Translations under genes and position numbers: made by a program | The notes under the pieces: model-generated | Database searches by the model: none | Told to the model about the DNA's origin: nothing | The model's input: only the letters and a program-made list of their open reading frames with translations | Assembly (NCBI GenBank): GCA_018262095.1 | Contig: JAGTRW010000013.1 | Location: 1-64,000, forward strand | Source: Pseudomonadota bacterium | GTDB lineage: Bacteria > Pseudomonadota > Gammaproteobacteria > Burkholderiales > Rhodocyclaceae | DNA length: 64,000 nucleotides | Direction: 5' to 3' | In this document: piece by piece, positions 24,201 to 33,500 of the stretch | How the letters are laid out: each line of letters starts with the position of its first letter | Numbering within the stretch: position 1 is the stretch's first letter

Positions 24201-26278
24201 AGGCAGGGGGTCGGCAGCTCGTCGGGCGAGAAATCGAGCAACTGGTACATCTGTGTTGACCAGGTGATCGGATTGTTTTCGGCGACCTCGAGGTCGAGCA
24301 GTTCGACCGACCAGGCGCCGAGCGCGGCAATTCGCGTGGCGCGGTTCAAGGTCGTCTGCACGCTTCGCAGCTGTTTCTCGGTGAGCCGGTGTTGCTCGAC
24401 CTCGACGCGCAGGCGCTGGCGCGAGGCCTGGCTTTCGTCGAGCGCCGCGTTGAGTTCGGCGGTGCGCTGCGCGACGCGCTGTTCGAGACCGGCGTTAAGT
24501 TCGCGCAGCGCTTCCTCGGACTGCTTGAGCAAGGTGATGTCCTGCACCGTGCCGTTGAGTTCGACGATCGTTCCGTCGGCCGCGCGCACCGCCTGGCCGC
24601 GCACGGTGATCCAGCGCCGCGAGCCGTCGCTACGGACGATCTCGGCGTCGCAGGCGTAGGCCGTACCGCGCGCCAGGCAAGTTTCCATGGCGACGGACAG
24701 GCTGGCCCAGCTGGTCGGGGTGAAGCAGGCTCTGAGGTCCGCGTAGTCGAGCGCGGGTAGAGCCGGGTCGCGCCCGAAGATTCGGTTGATCTCCGGCGAC
24801 CAGCTCTGCTCTGCGGTGCGCGGCTGCCAACGCCAGTGGCCGACCCCGGCCAGGCGCTGCGCTTCCTTGAGGATGCGCTCGCTGACCTGCAGCGCGAGTT
24901 CGGCCTGCTTGCGCGCCTGGATGTCCTCGACCACCGCGATGAGATAGTCGGCACTGCCGTCTGCGCGCCACACCAGCGAGGCGGTGAGCTTGACCCAGAC
25001 GAAGCTACCGTCCTTGTGCAGATAGCGCTTTTCCAGCGCATAGCTCGGCTGCTGGCCGGACAGCAGCCGCTGCACCTGGACGAGCTCGATGGCGAGGTCG
25101 TCGGGGTGGGTGATGTCCTGGAAACCCTTGCGCTGCAGCTCCTCCTGCGCGTAGCCGACGATCTCGCACAGCGCCGGGTTGGCGCGCAGGATGCGCCCTT
25201 CGGGATCAACCGTGCCGATGCCCATGGCCGCCTGGTCGAAAGTGGCGCGGAAAGAGCGTTCGCTGGCGCGCCGCGCCGCTTCGCTGCGGCTGAGCCTTTC
25301 GACGGCGCCGCCGAACCACAAGCCGACCAGCGCGATCGAGATCATCACGACCTGATAGTGCACTGCCTGGTGCTGGCGGTCGAACAGCGCAATCAGCAGC
25401 ACCAGCCCGCCGCCGAGCAGCGGCACCGCCAGCAGCGTGCCGCGCAGGCCGCAGCGTAGCGCCACGGCGGCCAGCGGCAGCAGCAGCAATAGCGTCATCA
25501 GCGGGAAATTGAGCGTCAACTCCAGCTGCCACGGGATGGCGAACAGCAGCAACGCGAGCCCGACGATCAGCAGCGTCTGGCGATTGACCGGGTCCCTGCC
25601 CGTTCTCTGCTGGCGCCGCCGATCCCAGCGGCCTTGCTGCAGATAATGCTCGAATCGGGGCCATACCCGCACCAGCAGCAGCGGCGTCAGCGTGATGATG
25701 CCCATGAAGTCGCCGATCATCCACGACGAAAAGACGGCCAAGAACTGGGTCTGATCGATGAACGCCAACTGGACCAGGCCCCAGGTCCCGACCAGCGCGG
25801 CGAGCGTGCTGGCCGCCAGCGCTGCCGCAGTGAACACGATACCGTGCGCCGGGCGCGAAAAGTCCCAGCCGTCACGCATCCTGCGCCGCAGCGGCAGCGC
25901 GACGAGCGCGTTGGCTGCCAGCAAACCCAGCAGGTAAAAGAGACGCCAGAGCGTTGTGGTCGACAGCAACTCGCTGATCGGTCCGCCGGGCGGCGGTGCG
26001 ATCTGCAGCAGAGCCAAAGCCGACTGAATTCCCAATTCCAGCAGCACACCAGGCCAGCCGAGAACCAGCAGGCAGGAAAAACGCAAGCCGGCGGGCAGGA
26101 ACCACAGGCTGACGATGTCGACGCTTTCGATCTGTCCGGCGGCGTACCAGCTGGCCAACCAGGCACCGAGGTAGATTCCGCCGCAGCACAGGACGCGCAG
26201 CGGCCGGCCGGGAAGTGCAGCAGCGGGCGATTGATCGGCGCTGTTCTGTTGCCGTTCCGGCACGCGATCGACGGACAA
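21266..26278 (-). CDS. MASE1 hybrid sensor histidine kinase with PAS, GAF, two receivers and Hpt
   Basis: 1670 residues. An integral-membrane MASE1-type sensor occupies about 30-325. Three PAS/PAC units follow (about 341-460, 466-590 and 645-770), joined by coiled coils, then a GAF-like domain (about 800-970). HisKA has His1021 (STMSHEIRTPLNA); HATPase has NLVGNAVKFT and the GGTGLGLTIS box. Receiver 1 has Asp1308 (LLLVDWRMPEMDG) and receiver 2 has Asp1449 (AVLMDIRMPVMDG). A C-terminal Hpt domain has His1594 in LVHDFCGMAS, where the usual lysine of HxxKG is cysteine. This is a complete BarA-like phosphorelay in one chain. The TTG start has GGAGG four bases upstream. No output regulator lies beside it. 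Confidence 0.93.
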   Translation of the reverse strand: MSVDRVPERQQNSADQSPAAALPGRPLRVLCCGGIYLGAWLASWYAAGQIESVDIVSLWFLPAGLRFSCLLVLGWPGVLLELGIQSALALLQIAPPPGGPISELLSTTTLWRLFYLLGLLAANALVALPLRRRMRDGWDFSRPAHGIVFTAAALAASTLAALVGTWGLVQLAFIDQTQFLAVFSSWMIGDFMGIITLTPLLLVRVWPRFEHYLQQGRWDRRRQQRTGRDPVNRQTLLIVGLALLLFAIPWQLELTLNFPLMTLLLLLPLAAVALRCGLRGTLLAVPLLGGGLVLLIALFDRQHQAVHYQVVMISIALVGLWFGGAVERLSRSEAARRASERSFRATFDQAAMGIGTVDPEGRILRANPALCEIVGYAQEELQRKGFQDITHPDDLAIELVQVQRLLSGQQPSYALEKRYLHKDGSFVWVKLTASLVWRADGSADYLIAVVEDIQARKQAELALQVSERILKEAQRLAGVGHWRWQPRTAEQSWSPEINRIFGRDPALPALDYADLRACFTPTSWASLSVAMETCLARGTAYACDAEIVRSDGSRRWITVRGQAVRAADGTIVELNGTVQDITLLKQSEEALRELNAGLEQRVAQRTAELNAALDESQASRQRLRVEVEQHRLTEKQLRSVQTTLNRATRIAALGAWSVELLDLEVAENNPITWSTQMYQLLDFSPDELPTPCLERFFARVHPDDRQALIDFSIAQRVAKRAWQLEYRLLLDDGRERLLAESAEVVFDAAGKPVSIHGAIKDITQQRLIEARLDQYRDHLEEMVAERTDKLALAAAEQRRLNRALRLLSDCNIALVRAADEQQLLDELCRLVVDPGGYLMGWIGFAQHDIGKTVLPVAHSSDPYGVLDKLRISWDDEQDIGRGPTGSAIRTATTQISQSCQTSPNIEPWRDAAIEYGVHSVIALPIVVDSQVLGAFMLYSGAPQAFNKEEVSVLEELSGNLSYGLQALRARRQIEAHQQHLEERVAQRTQEIAALNVDLAEKARDAQAANRAKSTFLSTMSHEIRTPLNAVVGLSELLADSMLTRNQRDYSDKIRLAAQTLAVLVDDILDFSRIEADALHLEPAPFSLDAILRTTAAVLSVGARDRPIEALFDVASPIPDRLVGDALRIQQILINLVGNAVKFTEAGEIAVSVRCLAQSATQVTLQFSVRDTGIGIAREQLEPIFEAFAQAPSPANRLYGGTGLGLTISARLAALMGSHIEISSVEGRGSEFGFAVTLGRADDVGAVPDTLPGLRVLIIDDHPQARAILARACAGFGWQANVVDSAAAGLDELRRTALAGREYDLLLVDWRMPEMDGIELLRRAKEAADISLPLVVLMVSTFEQEQAVAASDDLYIDSLLSKPTTPLGLLEAVTRAHSGDFTGSLPPPGRPSQRLAGMRLLVAEDNDLNQLVVEQMLTRAGAEVVVATNGLEAVEALRSPTAHFDAVLMDIRMPVMDGYSATRIIRDELGRRELPIIAVSAYALPEDREASRRAGMSGHLAKPVALEELLEIVSGKSRTDPAQNLPSPSAAPTTTGPAIDLPGVDVAEALKAFGDDQRKYAAILRQFVVGHAEDIERARRLFGDGDRKGAASLVHDFCGMASMVRAMEMAHLAAATERSIGNEDAVPPLFDELEVAMAALADSIDQIDAMVAGDANDSLVDRAARSAAVAR

Positions 26279-26568
26279 GAGGCCTCCAGTGGTGCGTGAG
26301 CGATCGCCCGGCGATGTGCCGACGACAGGGATATACCTGATTCCCGGTATTCTCGCCCCGTATGATCAGGTATTATGCGTAAAGAATATGCTCCGCGCAA
26401 GCTTTTCCCTTCGCTTGGTCCTTTTGTCAAGCGAGTTTGCAGAGGCGTGCGGCAGGGCGGAAAAAACGACGTGCTGACGCGTAGCAAAATAGATCGCTGC
26501 GCGTCGCCAGCGCGGCGATAATGGCGCGTTCGAGGTCTTGAGTTTTACCTGCCGGGGAGTCAACAATT
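26279..26568. other. Divergent intergenic region with two inverted repeats
   Basis: 290 bases between the hybrid kinase and a small lipoprotein gene, with no supported gene. It holds an inverted repeat ACCTGAT (26335-26341) / ATCAGGT (26365-26371), with AT-rich flanks, 54 bases from the kinase start. A hairpin TCGCTTG (26411-26417) / CAAGCGA (26428-26434) has a ten-base loop. The first looks like paired operator half-sites near the kinase promoter. The second has no T-run and is not a standard terminator. Confidence 0.45.
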
Positions 26569-26814
26569 TTGCCTAGACGTACTCTGGCGTGTCTTCTGCT
26601 CAGCCTGTCGATCAGCGGCTGTGCTGGCCCTCTCGTGATGGAGCGTGTGGACTTCGAGGACGGCATGGTGGTCGGCGACGAGCAGGTCGCCGTCGACGGC
26701 GGGGGGCGGGTGGTCGGCGTGCGCGAGGACGGCTATGTCCCCGACGACCGCTACCTCAAGGCCTACGAATACGGCGACGACCTCGGACCCAACGCGCCCG
26801 GCTATATCCGCTAG
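26569..26814 (+). CDS. Small predicted lipoprotein of unknown function
   Basis: 81 residues from a TTG start with GGGGAG nine bases upstream. The N-terminus is a lipoprotein signal (basic MPRR, hydrophobic LACLLLSLS, then lipobox ISGC), so the mature protein would be a roughly 63-residue acidic, glycine-rich lipoprotein beginning at Cys18. No known domain is recognised; the body has the acidic pattern FEDGMVVGDEQVAVDGGG and ends YEYGDDLGPNAPGYIR. It stands alone between the hybrid kinase and the convergent EamA transporter, whose end it overlaps by four bases. It could serve as an envelope ligand or accessory of the neighbouring kinase, which is speculation. Confidence 0.7.
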   Translation: MPRRTLACLLLSLSISGCAGPLVMERVDFEDGMVVGDEQVAVDGGGRVVGVREDGYVPDDRYLKAYEYGDDLGPNAPGYIR

Positions 26815-27710
26815 GCCGGCAGCGCCGCAGCGCGTCGCAGGTTGATGAGCTCGTTGGCGAGCAGCGCGCCGATCACCAGCGCGCCGCCGGTCAGCGTCGT
26901 CGCTGCCGGCTGCTCGCCGGCGCCGAGCCAGGCCCAGGTGACGCCGAAGAGCACCTCGAGCAGGCCGAGCAGCGCGATCTCGGCGGCCGGCAACTCGCGT
27001 GTCAGGCGCACCGCCAGCAGGCAGGGAATCGCCAGTTGCACGACGCCGAGCAGCGCCAGCAGCCCAAAGTCGTGCGCCGAGGCGGCGAAGGGCAGCGCCA
27101 GCGGCAGCGTCGCCAACGCCGAGAGCAGCGCGCCGATCAAGACCGCCGGCAGCATGTCGATGTGCTCCGGTTGGCTGGCGCCGTGCTTGCCGTGCGCGAC
27201 GAACTGCAGCACGGTCCAGTTGGTCGCCGCCGCCAGCGGCACGCCGAGTGCGACCAGCGTTCCTGCCGGCGATGCCCCGTTGATCGATTCGCCGCCGAAC
27301 ATCCAGGCGATTCCGGCGCCGCCGGCGAGAATCGCCAGCCAGGTTCGCGCCGGCAGGCTCTGCTTCAGAAAGACGCGCGCGAACAGCGCGGTGACCAGCG
27401 GACAGATGGCCATCACCAGCAGCACGTTGGCCACCGTGGTCAGCGTCATGGCGACCATGAAACCGGTGAACATCAGCGCCCAGCAGGCGCCCGAAGCCCA
27501 CAGCGGCCAGCGCGCGCGCGCGATGCCGCGCCACAGCGCCGGACCGCGCATCACCGACAGCGCGACGGTCAGCGCCAGCGCGTTGAACAGGCTGCGCCAG
27601 AAGGTCACCTCGAAACTTCGCGCCGCGTCGAGCTGGCGCGTGACGACGCCGGCAATGCTCCACAGCAGCGTGGTGAGAATCATCAGCGCGACAGCGCGGC
27701 GGTGGGTCAT
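26811..27710 (-). CDS. EamA-family (DMT superfamily) transporter
   Basis: 299 residues with about ten hydrophobic helices in two EamA repeats. The first begins RAVALMILTTLLWSIAGVVTRQL and the second has FAASAHDFGLLALLGVVQLAIPCLLAV followed by ALLGLLEVLFGVTWAWLGAGE. These are inner-membrane exporters or permeases for amino acids, metabolites or nucleotide sugars; the substrate cannot be predicted. I place the start at the ATG at 27710, which gives the standard family length; an in-frame extension of 50 residues upstream is non-hydrophobic and runs through a repeat. It diverges from aroD, so an aromatic or shikimate-related substrate is possible but unsupported. Confidence 0.88.
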   Translation of the reverse strand: MTHRRAVALMILTTLLWSIAGVVTRQLDAARSFEVTFWRSLFNALALTVALSVMRGPALWRGIARARWPLWASGACWALMFTGFMVAMTLTTVANVLLVMAICPLVTALFARVFLKQSLPARTWLAILAGGAGIAWMFGGESINGASPAGTLVALGVPLAAATNWTVLQFVAHGKHGASQPEHIDMLPAVLIGALLSALATLPLALPFAASAHDFGLLALLGVVQLAIPCLLAVRLTRELPAAEIALLGLLEVLFGVTWAWLGAGEQPAATTLTGGALVIGALLANELINLRRAAALPA

Positions 27711-27782
27711 TTTGAATGGGGCCGAGAGCGGTGGGGACGGCGAAGTATCACTGAGCGGCGCACCCAAGGTCAAATAAAGCGG

Positions 27783-27846
27783 GCGATCAGCGCGCATCTG
27801 CGGCGCCAAAACGGCCGATAAGCGCGCATTCGCGGCGCAAAAACGT
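27783..27846. repeat. Two-copy imperfect 32-base tandem repeat
   Basis: Copy one spans 27783-27814 and copy two 27815-27846, with 26 of 32 positions identical. Each contains the core AGCGCGCAT followed by GCGGCGC and an A-run. It lies in the 238-base region between the divergent EamA and aroD genes, about 100 bases upstream of aroD. Tandem sites spaced by three helical turns are typical of regulator binding, but no specific factor is recognised. Confidence 0.55.
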
Positions 27847-27948
27847 TTGTCTCGAGCCACGTCATGCGCGATGATTGCGTCTCGTCAGGTGGTGGGGCGC
27901 AAGCTTGCGCGCGCTGATCAGCCACCGTCAATCAGAGGAGAACAAGCA

Positions 27949-28731
27949 ATGAACCAAGTCAAACCCATTCTGGTCCAGGGCCAGCCGCTCGGCGGCGGTG
28001 CGCTGCCGGTGATCATTACGCCGCTGGTCGGCGCCACCCGCGAGGCGATTCTCGACGAAGTCGCGGCGATCGTTCCCAAGGCGCCCGACCTGCTCGAATG
28101 GCGCGTCGATTTCTTCGCCGCGATCGGCGATGCCCAGGCGGTGATCGCTACCGCGCAGGCGATCCGTCAGGCGGCCGGCGGTATTCCGGTGCTGCTGACG
28201 CGGCGCAACGTGAGCGAGGGCGGCGTCCCGATTGCTATCGTTGAGCAAGAGGTCGTTGCGATGTACGTCGCGGCGTGCGAGGCGCGCTGCGTCGAACTGA
28301 TCGACTACGAGCTGTCGAATGCGCCCGCCGACCTCAAAAAACTGCGCGACGTTTCGGCGGCCAACGGCGTGACGATGATCATGTCGTACCATAATTTCAA
28401 AATGACGCCCGATGCGGCGACGCTCGACAGCAAGTTCGCCGCTGCCGAAAAGCTCGGCGCCGACGTCGCCAAGGTCGCCGTGATGCCGCAGAACGAGCAG
28501 GACGTGCTGGCCTTGCTGGCGGCGACCGATCGCGCGCGTCAGGCGATAGGCATTCCGCTGATCAGCATGTCGATGGGCGGCGTCGGTTCGCTGTCGCGAA
28601 TCATGGGTTGGGTCTATGGCTCGGCAGCGACCTTCGCGGTCGGCAAGAGCAGTTCGGCGCCGGGGCAGATCGCCATCGAGGATTTGCGCGCGGTGCTCGC
28701 CGTCGTGCGCCGCGCGGTCACTGGCGCCTGA
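27949..28731 (+). CDS. aroD: Type I 3-dehydroquinate dehydratase
   Basis: 260 residues. It dehydrates 3-dehydroquinate to 3-dehydroshikimate, the third step of the shikimate pathway, through a Schiff-base lysine. The family pattern is clear: DLLEWRVDFF near the N-terminus, VELIDYELSN, the catalytic histidine in MIMSYHNFKMTP, the lysine in GADVAKVAVMP, and ISMSMGGVGSLSRIMG near the end. The ATG has AGAGGAG seven bases upstream. Many betaproteobacteria rely on the unrelated type II enzyme (AroQ), so this may be the biosynthetic enzyme or a second, catabolic one; the window cannot decide. It ends about 110 bases before tamA, which has its own promoter. Confidence 0.95.
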   Translation: MNQVKPILVQGQPLGGGALPVIITPLVGATREAILDEVAAIVPKAPDLLEWRVDFFAAIGDAQAVIATAQAIRQAAGGIPVLLTRRNVSEGGVPIAIVEQEVVAMYVAACEARCVELIDYELSNAPADLKKLRDVSAANGVTMIMSYHNFKMTPDAATLDSKFAAAEKLGADVAKVAVMPQNEQDVLALLAATDRARQAIGIPLISMSMGGVGSLSRIMGWVYGSAATFAVGKSSSAPGQIAIEDLRAVLAVVRRAVTGA

Positions 28732-28769
28732 CCCGCGCCGATCGCGGCTAGGGTCTACCCAGCGCGAGT

Positions 28770-28797
28770 TTGGCGAACGCGGATCGCCGGTTAGAAT
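28770..28797 (+). promoter_or_regulatory. Putative sigma-70 promoter of tamA-tamB
   Basis: -35 TTGGCG (28770-28775) and -10 TAGAAT (28792-28797) with a 16-base spacer. Transcription would begin near 28804, about 37 bases before the chosen GTG start. Confidence 0.5.
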
Positions 28798-28840
28798 AGG
28801 CGCCAGCGCTTAACCTGCGCGTGCCTTGGTGTGGCGATCC

Positions 28841-30592
28841 GTGAAAATTTTCTCCCTGTCCGGTCGGCGCCTTCGTCTGATTCTTGCGCTGAGCAGCGCC
28901 GCGGGCTTGCTGTTGCCGCTGCCTGGCGGCGCGGCGACGCAGCTGTCGGCGCCGGAATCGGTGCGCGAGCTGCTGCTCAAGCACTTGCCGCTGGTCGATG
29001 CGCCGACGCCAACGTTTGCTATGGCGGCGCTCGAACGCCAGTTGCGCAAGGTGGCTGGCGAACTGCTGGCGACCGAAGGCTATTTTTCGCCGCAGCTCAC
29101 GTTGCGCGACGGCGCAGCGCAGGACGGCGGTCTGCTGCTGCAGGTCGATCCCGGGCCGCAGGCGAAAATCGGCAGCGTGCACATCGAACTGCGCGGTGCG
29201 CTCGACGCGGCTCGCCGCCAGCAACTGATCGACGGCTGGACGCTGCCCAGCGGCGCCGGGTTTCGCCAGGCCGCGTGGGACGACGCCAAGCAGGGCCTGC
29301 TGCGCGAACTGCTCGGCGTCGATCATGCCGGCGCGCGACTGCTCTCGAGCCAGGCCGACGTCGAGGTCGACGCCGCGCGCGTGAACCTCAAATTGGTCTA
29401 TGACGCCGGGCCGCGCTACCGCTACGGCGAGCAGACCATCACCGGCCTGGCGCGCTATTCCCGGTCGCTGGTCGAGCGCTACAGCGAGAAACTGCGTCCC
29501 GGCGCGCCCTACCGGCAGGACGACCTGCTGGCCGTGCAGAGTGCGCTGCAGAACACGCCTTATTTTTCGTCGGTGAGCGTCGAATTGGCGCCAAGCGCGA
29601 CTGCTGTCGATGATCCGGCCGTCAGCGAGGCGACGGCGCCGGTGCTGATCAGCGTGCGCGAACGCGCGCCGTTTCGCGTCGCGCTCGGCGCTGGCGCGAG
29701 CTCCAATACCGGCGCGCGCGTCGAAGCCAATTTCCGCAACAGCGATTTTCTCAATCGGGCGTGGGAGCTCAATACTGGCGTGCGCATCGAGCAGTTGCGC
29801 CAGAGCGCCTACGCCGACGTCTTTCTGCCGCCCGATCGCGCGCAGCGGCGCGACAGTTTCGGCGTGCTGGTCGATCAATCCGACATCCAGGGCCTGGCCA
29901 TCGAACAGGTCGCTTTTGCCGCGTCGCGGCTGGAGACCGTCGGCGCTTTCGAGCGTCGCCTGGGATTGAGCTGGCAGAACGAGAAGCAGACTCCCGAAGG
30001 CGCTCAGTCGACGACCAACCAGGCGCTGACGGCGACGGTCGGCTGGCTCTGGCGGCACGCCGACGATCCGCTCGATCCGGCCGAAGGCATCGTCGCGCAG
30101 CTGCAACTGGGCGCCGCGGCGAAGGCCTTGCTCTCCGACCAGAATTTCCTGCGCTCGTATTTTCGTTACAGCCAGGGCATCGCGCTCGGCAAGGACGACG
30201 GCCTGCTGTTGCGCGGTGAAGTCGGTGCGACGCTCGCGCCGTCGCGCGACGGGATCCCGCAGGACAGCCTGTTCCGCGCCGGCGGCAGCAACTCGGTGCG
30301 CGGCTACGCCTACCAGAGCCTCGGCGTCCAGCAAGGTTCGGCGACGCTCGGCGGGCGTTACCTGCTGACGCTGAGCGCCGAATACACGCACTGGATCGAC
30401 GCCCAGTGGGGCGTCGCCACCTTCGTCGATGCGGGCAACGCCGCCGACGATCGCGAGGTGCTCAATCTGGCGATCGGTTATGGCCTGGGCGCGCGCTGGA
30501 AGAGCCCGGCCGGTCCGCTGGCGATCGACCTGGCGTGGGGGCAGCGCGACCAGCAGCTGCGCGTTCATTTTTCGCTCGCCGTGCCTTTCTGA
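28841..30592 (+). CDS. tamA: Outer-membrane assembly factor TamA
   Basis: 583 residues of the BamA/TamA Omp85 family. A signal peptide (SLSGRRLRLILALSSAAG onward) is followed by POTRA repeats over about 40-250 (for example QAKIGSVHIELRG and YRYGEQTITGLARYS). A C-terminal 16-strand barrel contains the characteristic FRAGGSNSVRGYAYQSLGV segment and ends in VHFSLAVPF with the terminal phenylalanine expected of outer-membrane barrels. With TamB it helps insert autotransporters and other outer-membrane proteins or moves phospholipids. The GTG at 28841 is preferred for signal-peptide length, but TTG 28826 and GTG 28829 are in frame and no start has a clear ribosome site. The stop overlaps tamB (TGATG). 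Confidence 0.92.
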   Translation: MKIFSLSGRRLRLILALSSAAGLLLPLPGGAATQLSAPESVRELLLKHLPLVDAPTPTFAMAALERQLRKVAGELLATEGYFSPQLTLRDGAAQDGGLLLQVDPGPQAKIGSVHIELRGALDAARRQQLIDGWTLPSGAGFRQAAWDDAKQGLLRELLGVDHAGARLLSSQADVEVDAARVNLKLVYDAGPRYRYGEQTITGLARYSRSLVERYSEKLRPGAPYRQDDLLAVQSALQNTPYFSSVSVELAPSATAVDDPAVSEATAPVLISVRERAPFRVALGAGASSNTGARVEANFRNSDFLNRAWELNTGVRIEQLRQSAYADVFLPPDRAQRRDSFGVLVDQSDIQGLAIEQVAFAASRLETVGAFERRLGLSWQNEKQTPEGAQSTTNQALTATVGWLWRHADDPLDPAEGIVAQLQLGAAAKALLSDQNFLRSYFRYSQGIALGKDDGLLLRGEVGATLAPSRDGIPQDSLFRAGGSNSVRGYAYQSLGVQQGSATLGGRYLLTLSAEYTHWIDAQWGVATFVDAGNAADDREVLNLAIGYGLGARWKSPAGPLAIDLAWGQRDQQLRVHFSLAVPF

Positions 30593-33500
30593 TGAGCAAG
30601 GTGCCGACCTCTGCGCCGAAACACGCTGGCCGCCGCTGGGCGGCTCGTTCGTTGATTCTGCTCGCGCTGTTCGGCAGCGCTCTGCTGGGCGGCGGCGCCT
30701 GGCTGGCGGGCAGCGAGAGCGGCTTGCGCTGGCTTTGTGCGGCGCTGGTGCGCTCGAGCGGCGAGCGACTGCAGATCGACGACGCCGGCGGCCGCCTGCT
30801 CGGCGACTGGCACGCCAAGTCGGTGCGCTGGCGCGATGCGCAGCAGGACTTCGAGTTCACTCAACTGGCGCTCGCCTGGACGCCCGGCGAACTGCTGCAC
30901 GGTCGCCTGGCGCTGGCGCGCGTCGACGCCGCCAGCCTGCGCATCGGCTTGTCGCCGGGCAGCGTGCCGCTGCCGGACAGTCTGCAATTGCCGCTGGCGC
31001 TTTCCGTCGCGCAACTGCGGATCGGCCAGCTGACGGTCGGCGCCAGCGGCGCCGCGCTGCTGGTCGCCGAAGACATCGACGCTTCGCTTTCGAGCGACGG
31101 GCGAACGCACCGCGTCGAGCATCTGCAGGCGCGCCTCGGGCTGCTGACGCTGTCGGCCGAAGCGACGCTCGCCGCGCAGCGGCCGTTCGCGCTCTCGGCC
31201 AAGGCGCAGCTCGCAGGCAGCGCCGCCGGCCAGCCGTTCGCGCTTGAACTCTCGGGCAGCGGTCCGCTCGATCGTCTGCCGGTCGCTGGCGTCGTCAGCG
31301 CCAAAGGCGCCGGCAAGGCGAGCGGCGAGCTGCAGGCGCTGCTCACGCCTTTTGCCGCGCAGCCGATCGCCTCGCTGCGCGCGCGCTTGAACGGAATCGA
31401 TCCGGCGCAGCTCGTCGCCGGCGCGCCGCAGGCAAAGCTCGATGTCGACGCGCGACTCGCGCCGATGGGTGAAAAAGGCGGCAACACGGCGCTCGGCGGC
31501 AGCCTGCGCATCGTCAACCGGCAAAGCGGCGCGCTCGACCGCCAACGGCTGCCGGTCGACGCGCTGCAGGCGCAGCTCGCCTGGCGCGACGACGGGCTCG
31601 ATCTTGCCGCGATCGACGTCGCGCTGGCCGGCGGCGGCGAACTCAAGGGGCAGGGTCGCCTGGCGGGCGCGCAACTCGAGCTCAACCTGACTGCGAGCCG
31701 CGTCGACGCGCGCGCGCTGCACGGCCGTCTGCTGCCGACGCGGCTTGCTGGGCCGTTGCACGCGCGTCTGGGCGGCGATCGGAAGCAGCTTGAAGTCGAT
31801 TGGCGAGACGCGCGCTACGCGCTGCGCGCGAGCGCCAGCTTGACTGCGCAGGCAGTCGAAGTTGAGCGCCTGCAATTGAGTTCGGGCGAGGCCAGTCTTG
31901 ACGTGCATGGAGAGCTGGCGCTCACTGATGAGGTGCGTTTCGCGGCGCATGGGCGGTTGATAAAATTCGACGCGGCGCGCTTCATGCCGTCGGCCAAGCT
32001 GCCGCGCAGCGTGCTCAACGCGAGTTTCGAGGCGAGCGGCGCGCTGCACCCGGCGCTCGAACTCGGCCTGCGCTTCGACTTGCAAGACAGCCGCCTGGGG
32101 ACTCGGCCGCTCTCCGGCAGGGGCCGCGTCGATCTTGCCGGTAGCCGTTTGCGCCAGGTCGACATCGATCTGGACGCCGCCGGCAATCGCCTGCGCGCGC
32201 AGGGCGCTTTCGGCCGCGCGGGCGACGTGCTGCAGCTGACGCTGGCCGCGCCCAAGCTCGAGACGCTCGGCTGGCCGGCGCTGTCGGGAGACGCGAACGC
32301 GACGCTGGTGGTCGGCGGCAGCGTCGCCGCGCCCGAGTTCTCCGGCCAATTGCAGGCGGCGCGGCTGCAGTTGGGCGCCTGGCTCGACGTGCGCGAGCTG
32401 GCGGCGGACGCACAGCTCGCCGCCGGCGCGTCGGGCGCGCTCAGCGGTCAGCTGCGCTGCGCCGCGTGTGCGCTGCCGGCCGCCGGAATTTCCGCGCTGA
32501 CGCTTGCGGCCTCGGCCAGCGGGCAACGCCGCGCGCATCAAGTCGAGCTTCGCGTCGGCCTGCCGGCCGAGGGCAAAGCGCGCCGCGAACTGCAACTATC
32601 GTTGGCCGGCGGGCTGTCGACCGAGAGCGCACGCACGAGCGCACACCAGAGCGGCCCGCAGTGGCGCGGCATGCTCAGCGCGCTGCGCCTGACGCGGGGC
32701 GCTGCGGACAATGCGCCGACGCCGATCGTCGAACTCACGGCGCCGGCCCCTCTGCAAGTCGGCGCGACATCGCTCTCCTTCGGTCCGGCGACGATCGGCG
32801 GGCCGCTCGGCAGCCTCTCCATCGATCGGCTCTCGCTCGAGCGCGGGCGCTGGCAGAGTGCCGGACGCTTGCAGCACTTGCGCGCGCAGCAGCTATTGAT
32901 CGAATTTCCCGAGCTCGTCGCCTGGCGCGCAGCGCTCGGCACCGTCAATCCGCAGCCGCTGGTGCTCGCTGGGCAGTGGGATCTGGCGCTTGCTGAGCAG
33001 CCGCTCGGGCAGCTTGCGCTGTGGCGCGAGAGCGGCGATTTGCAGCTCGCCGCGCTGCCGCTGGGCCTCACCGAAGCGCGCCTGCAGGCGAACCTCGCGG
33101 CCGGGCGTTTTAGCGCCAGCGCGCAGCTGCGCGGCGCTCGGCTCGGTGCAATCAGCGCCGAACTCACCGCCGCTGGCGGCCGGGCGGCCAAAGGCGCGTC
33201 GGGCGCGGCACCGCTCTTCGACGCGCAAGCGCCGTGGCAGGGGCGCTTGCAGGCCGAAGTGCCGGATCTTTCCTGGCTCGGCGCCTGGCTCGGCGAGGGC
33301 TGGCAGGTCGGCGGCCGGCTGCACGGCGAGATGGCTCTGGGCGGAAGCGCGGCGCGACCCCTGTTGTCCGGGCAGTGGCGCGGCGACGACCTGGCGTTGC
33401 GTGCGCTCGATCAGGGAATGCGCCTCGAGCGCGGCGAGGCGCTGCTCGAGATCAGCAACAATCGATTGCTGCTGCGCCGTCTTTCCTTTGCCAGTGAGCT

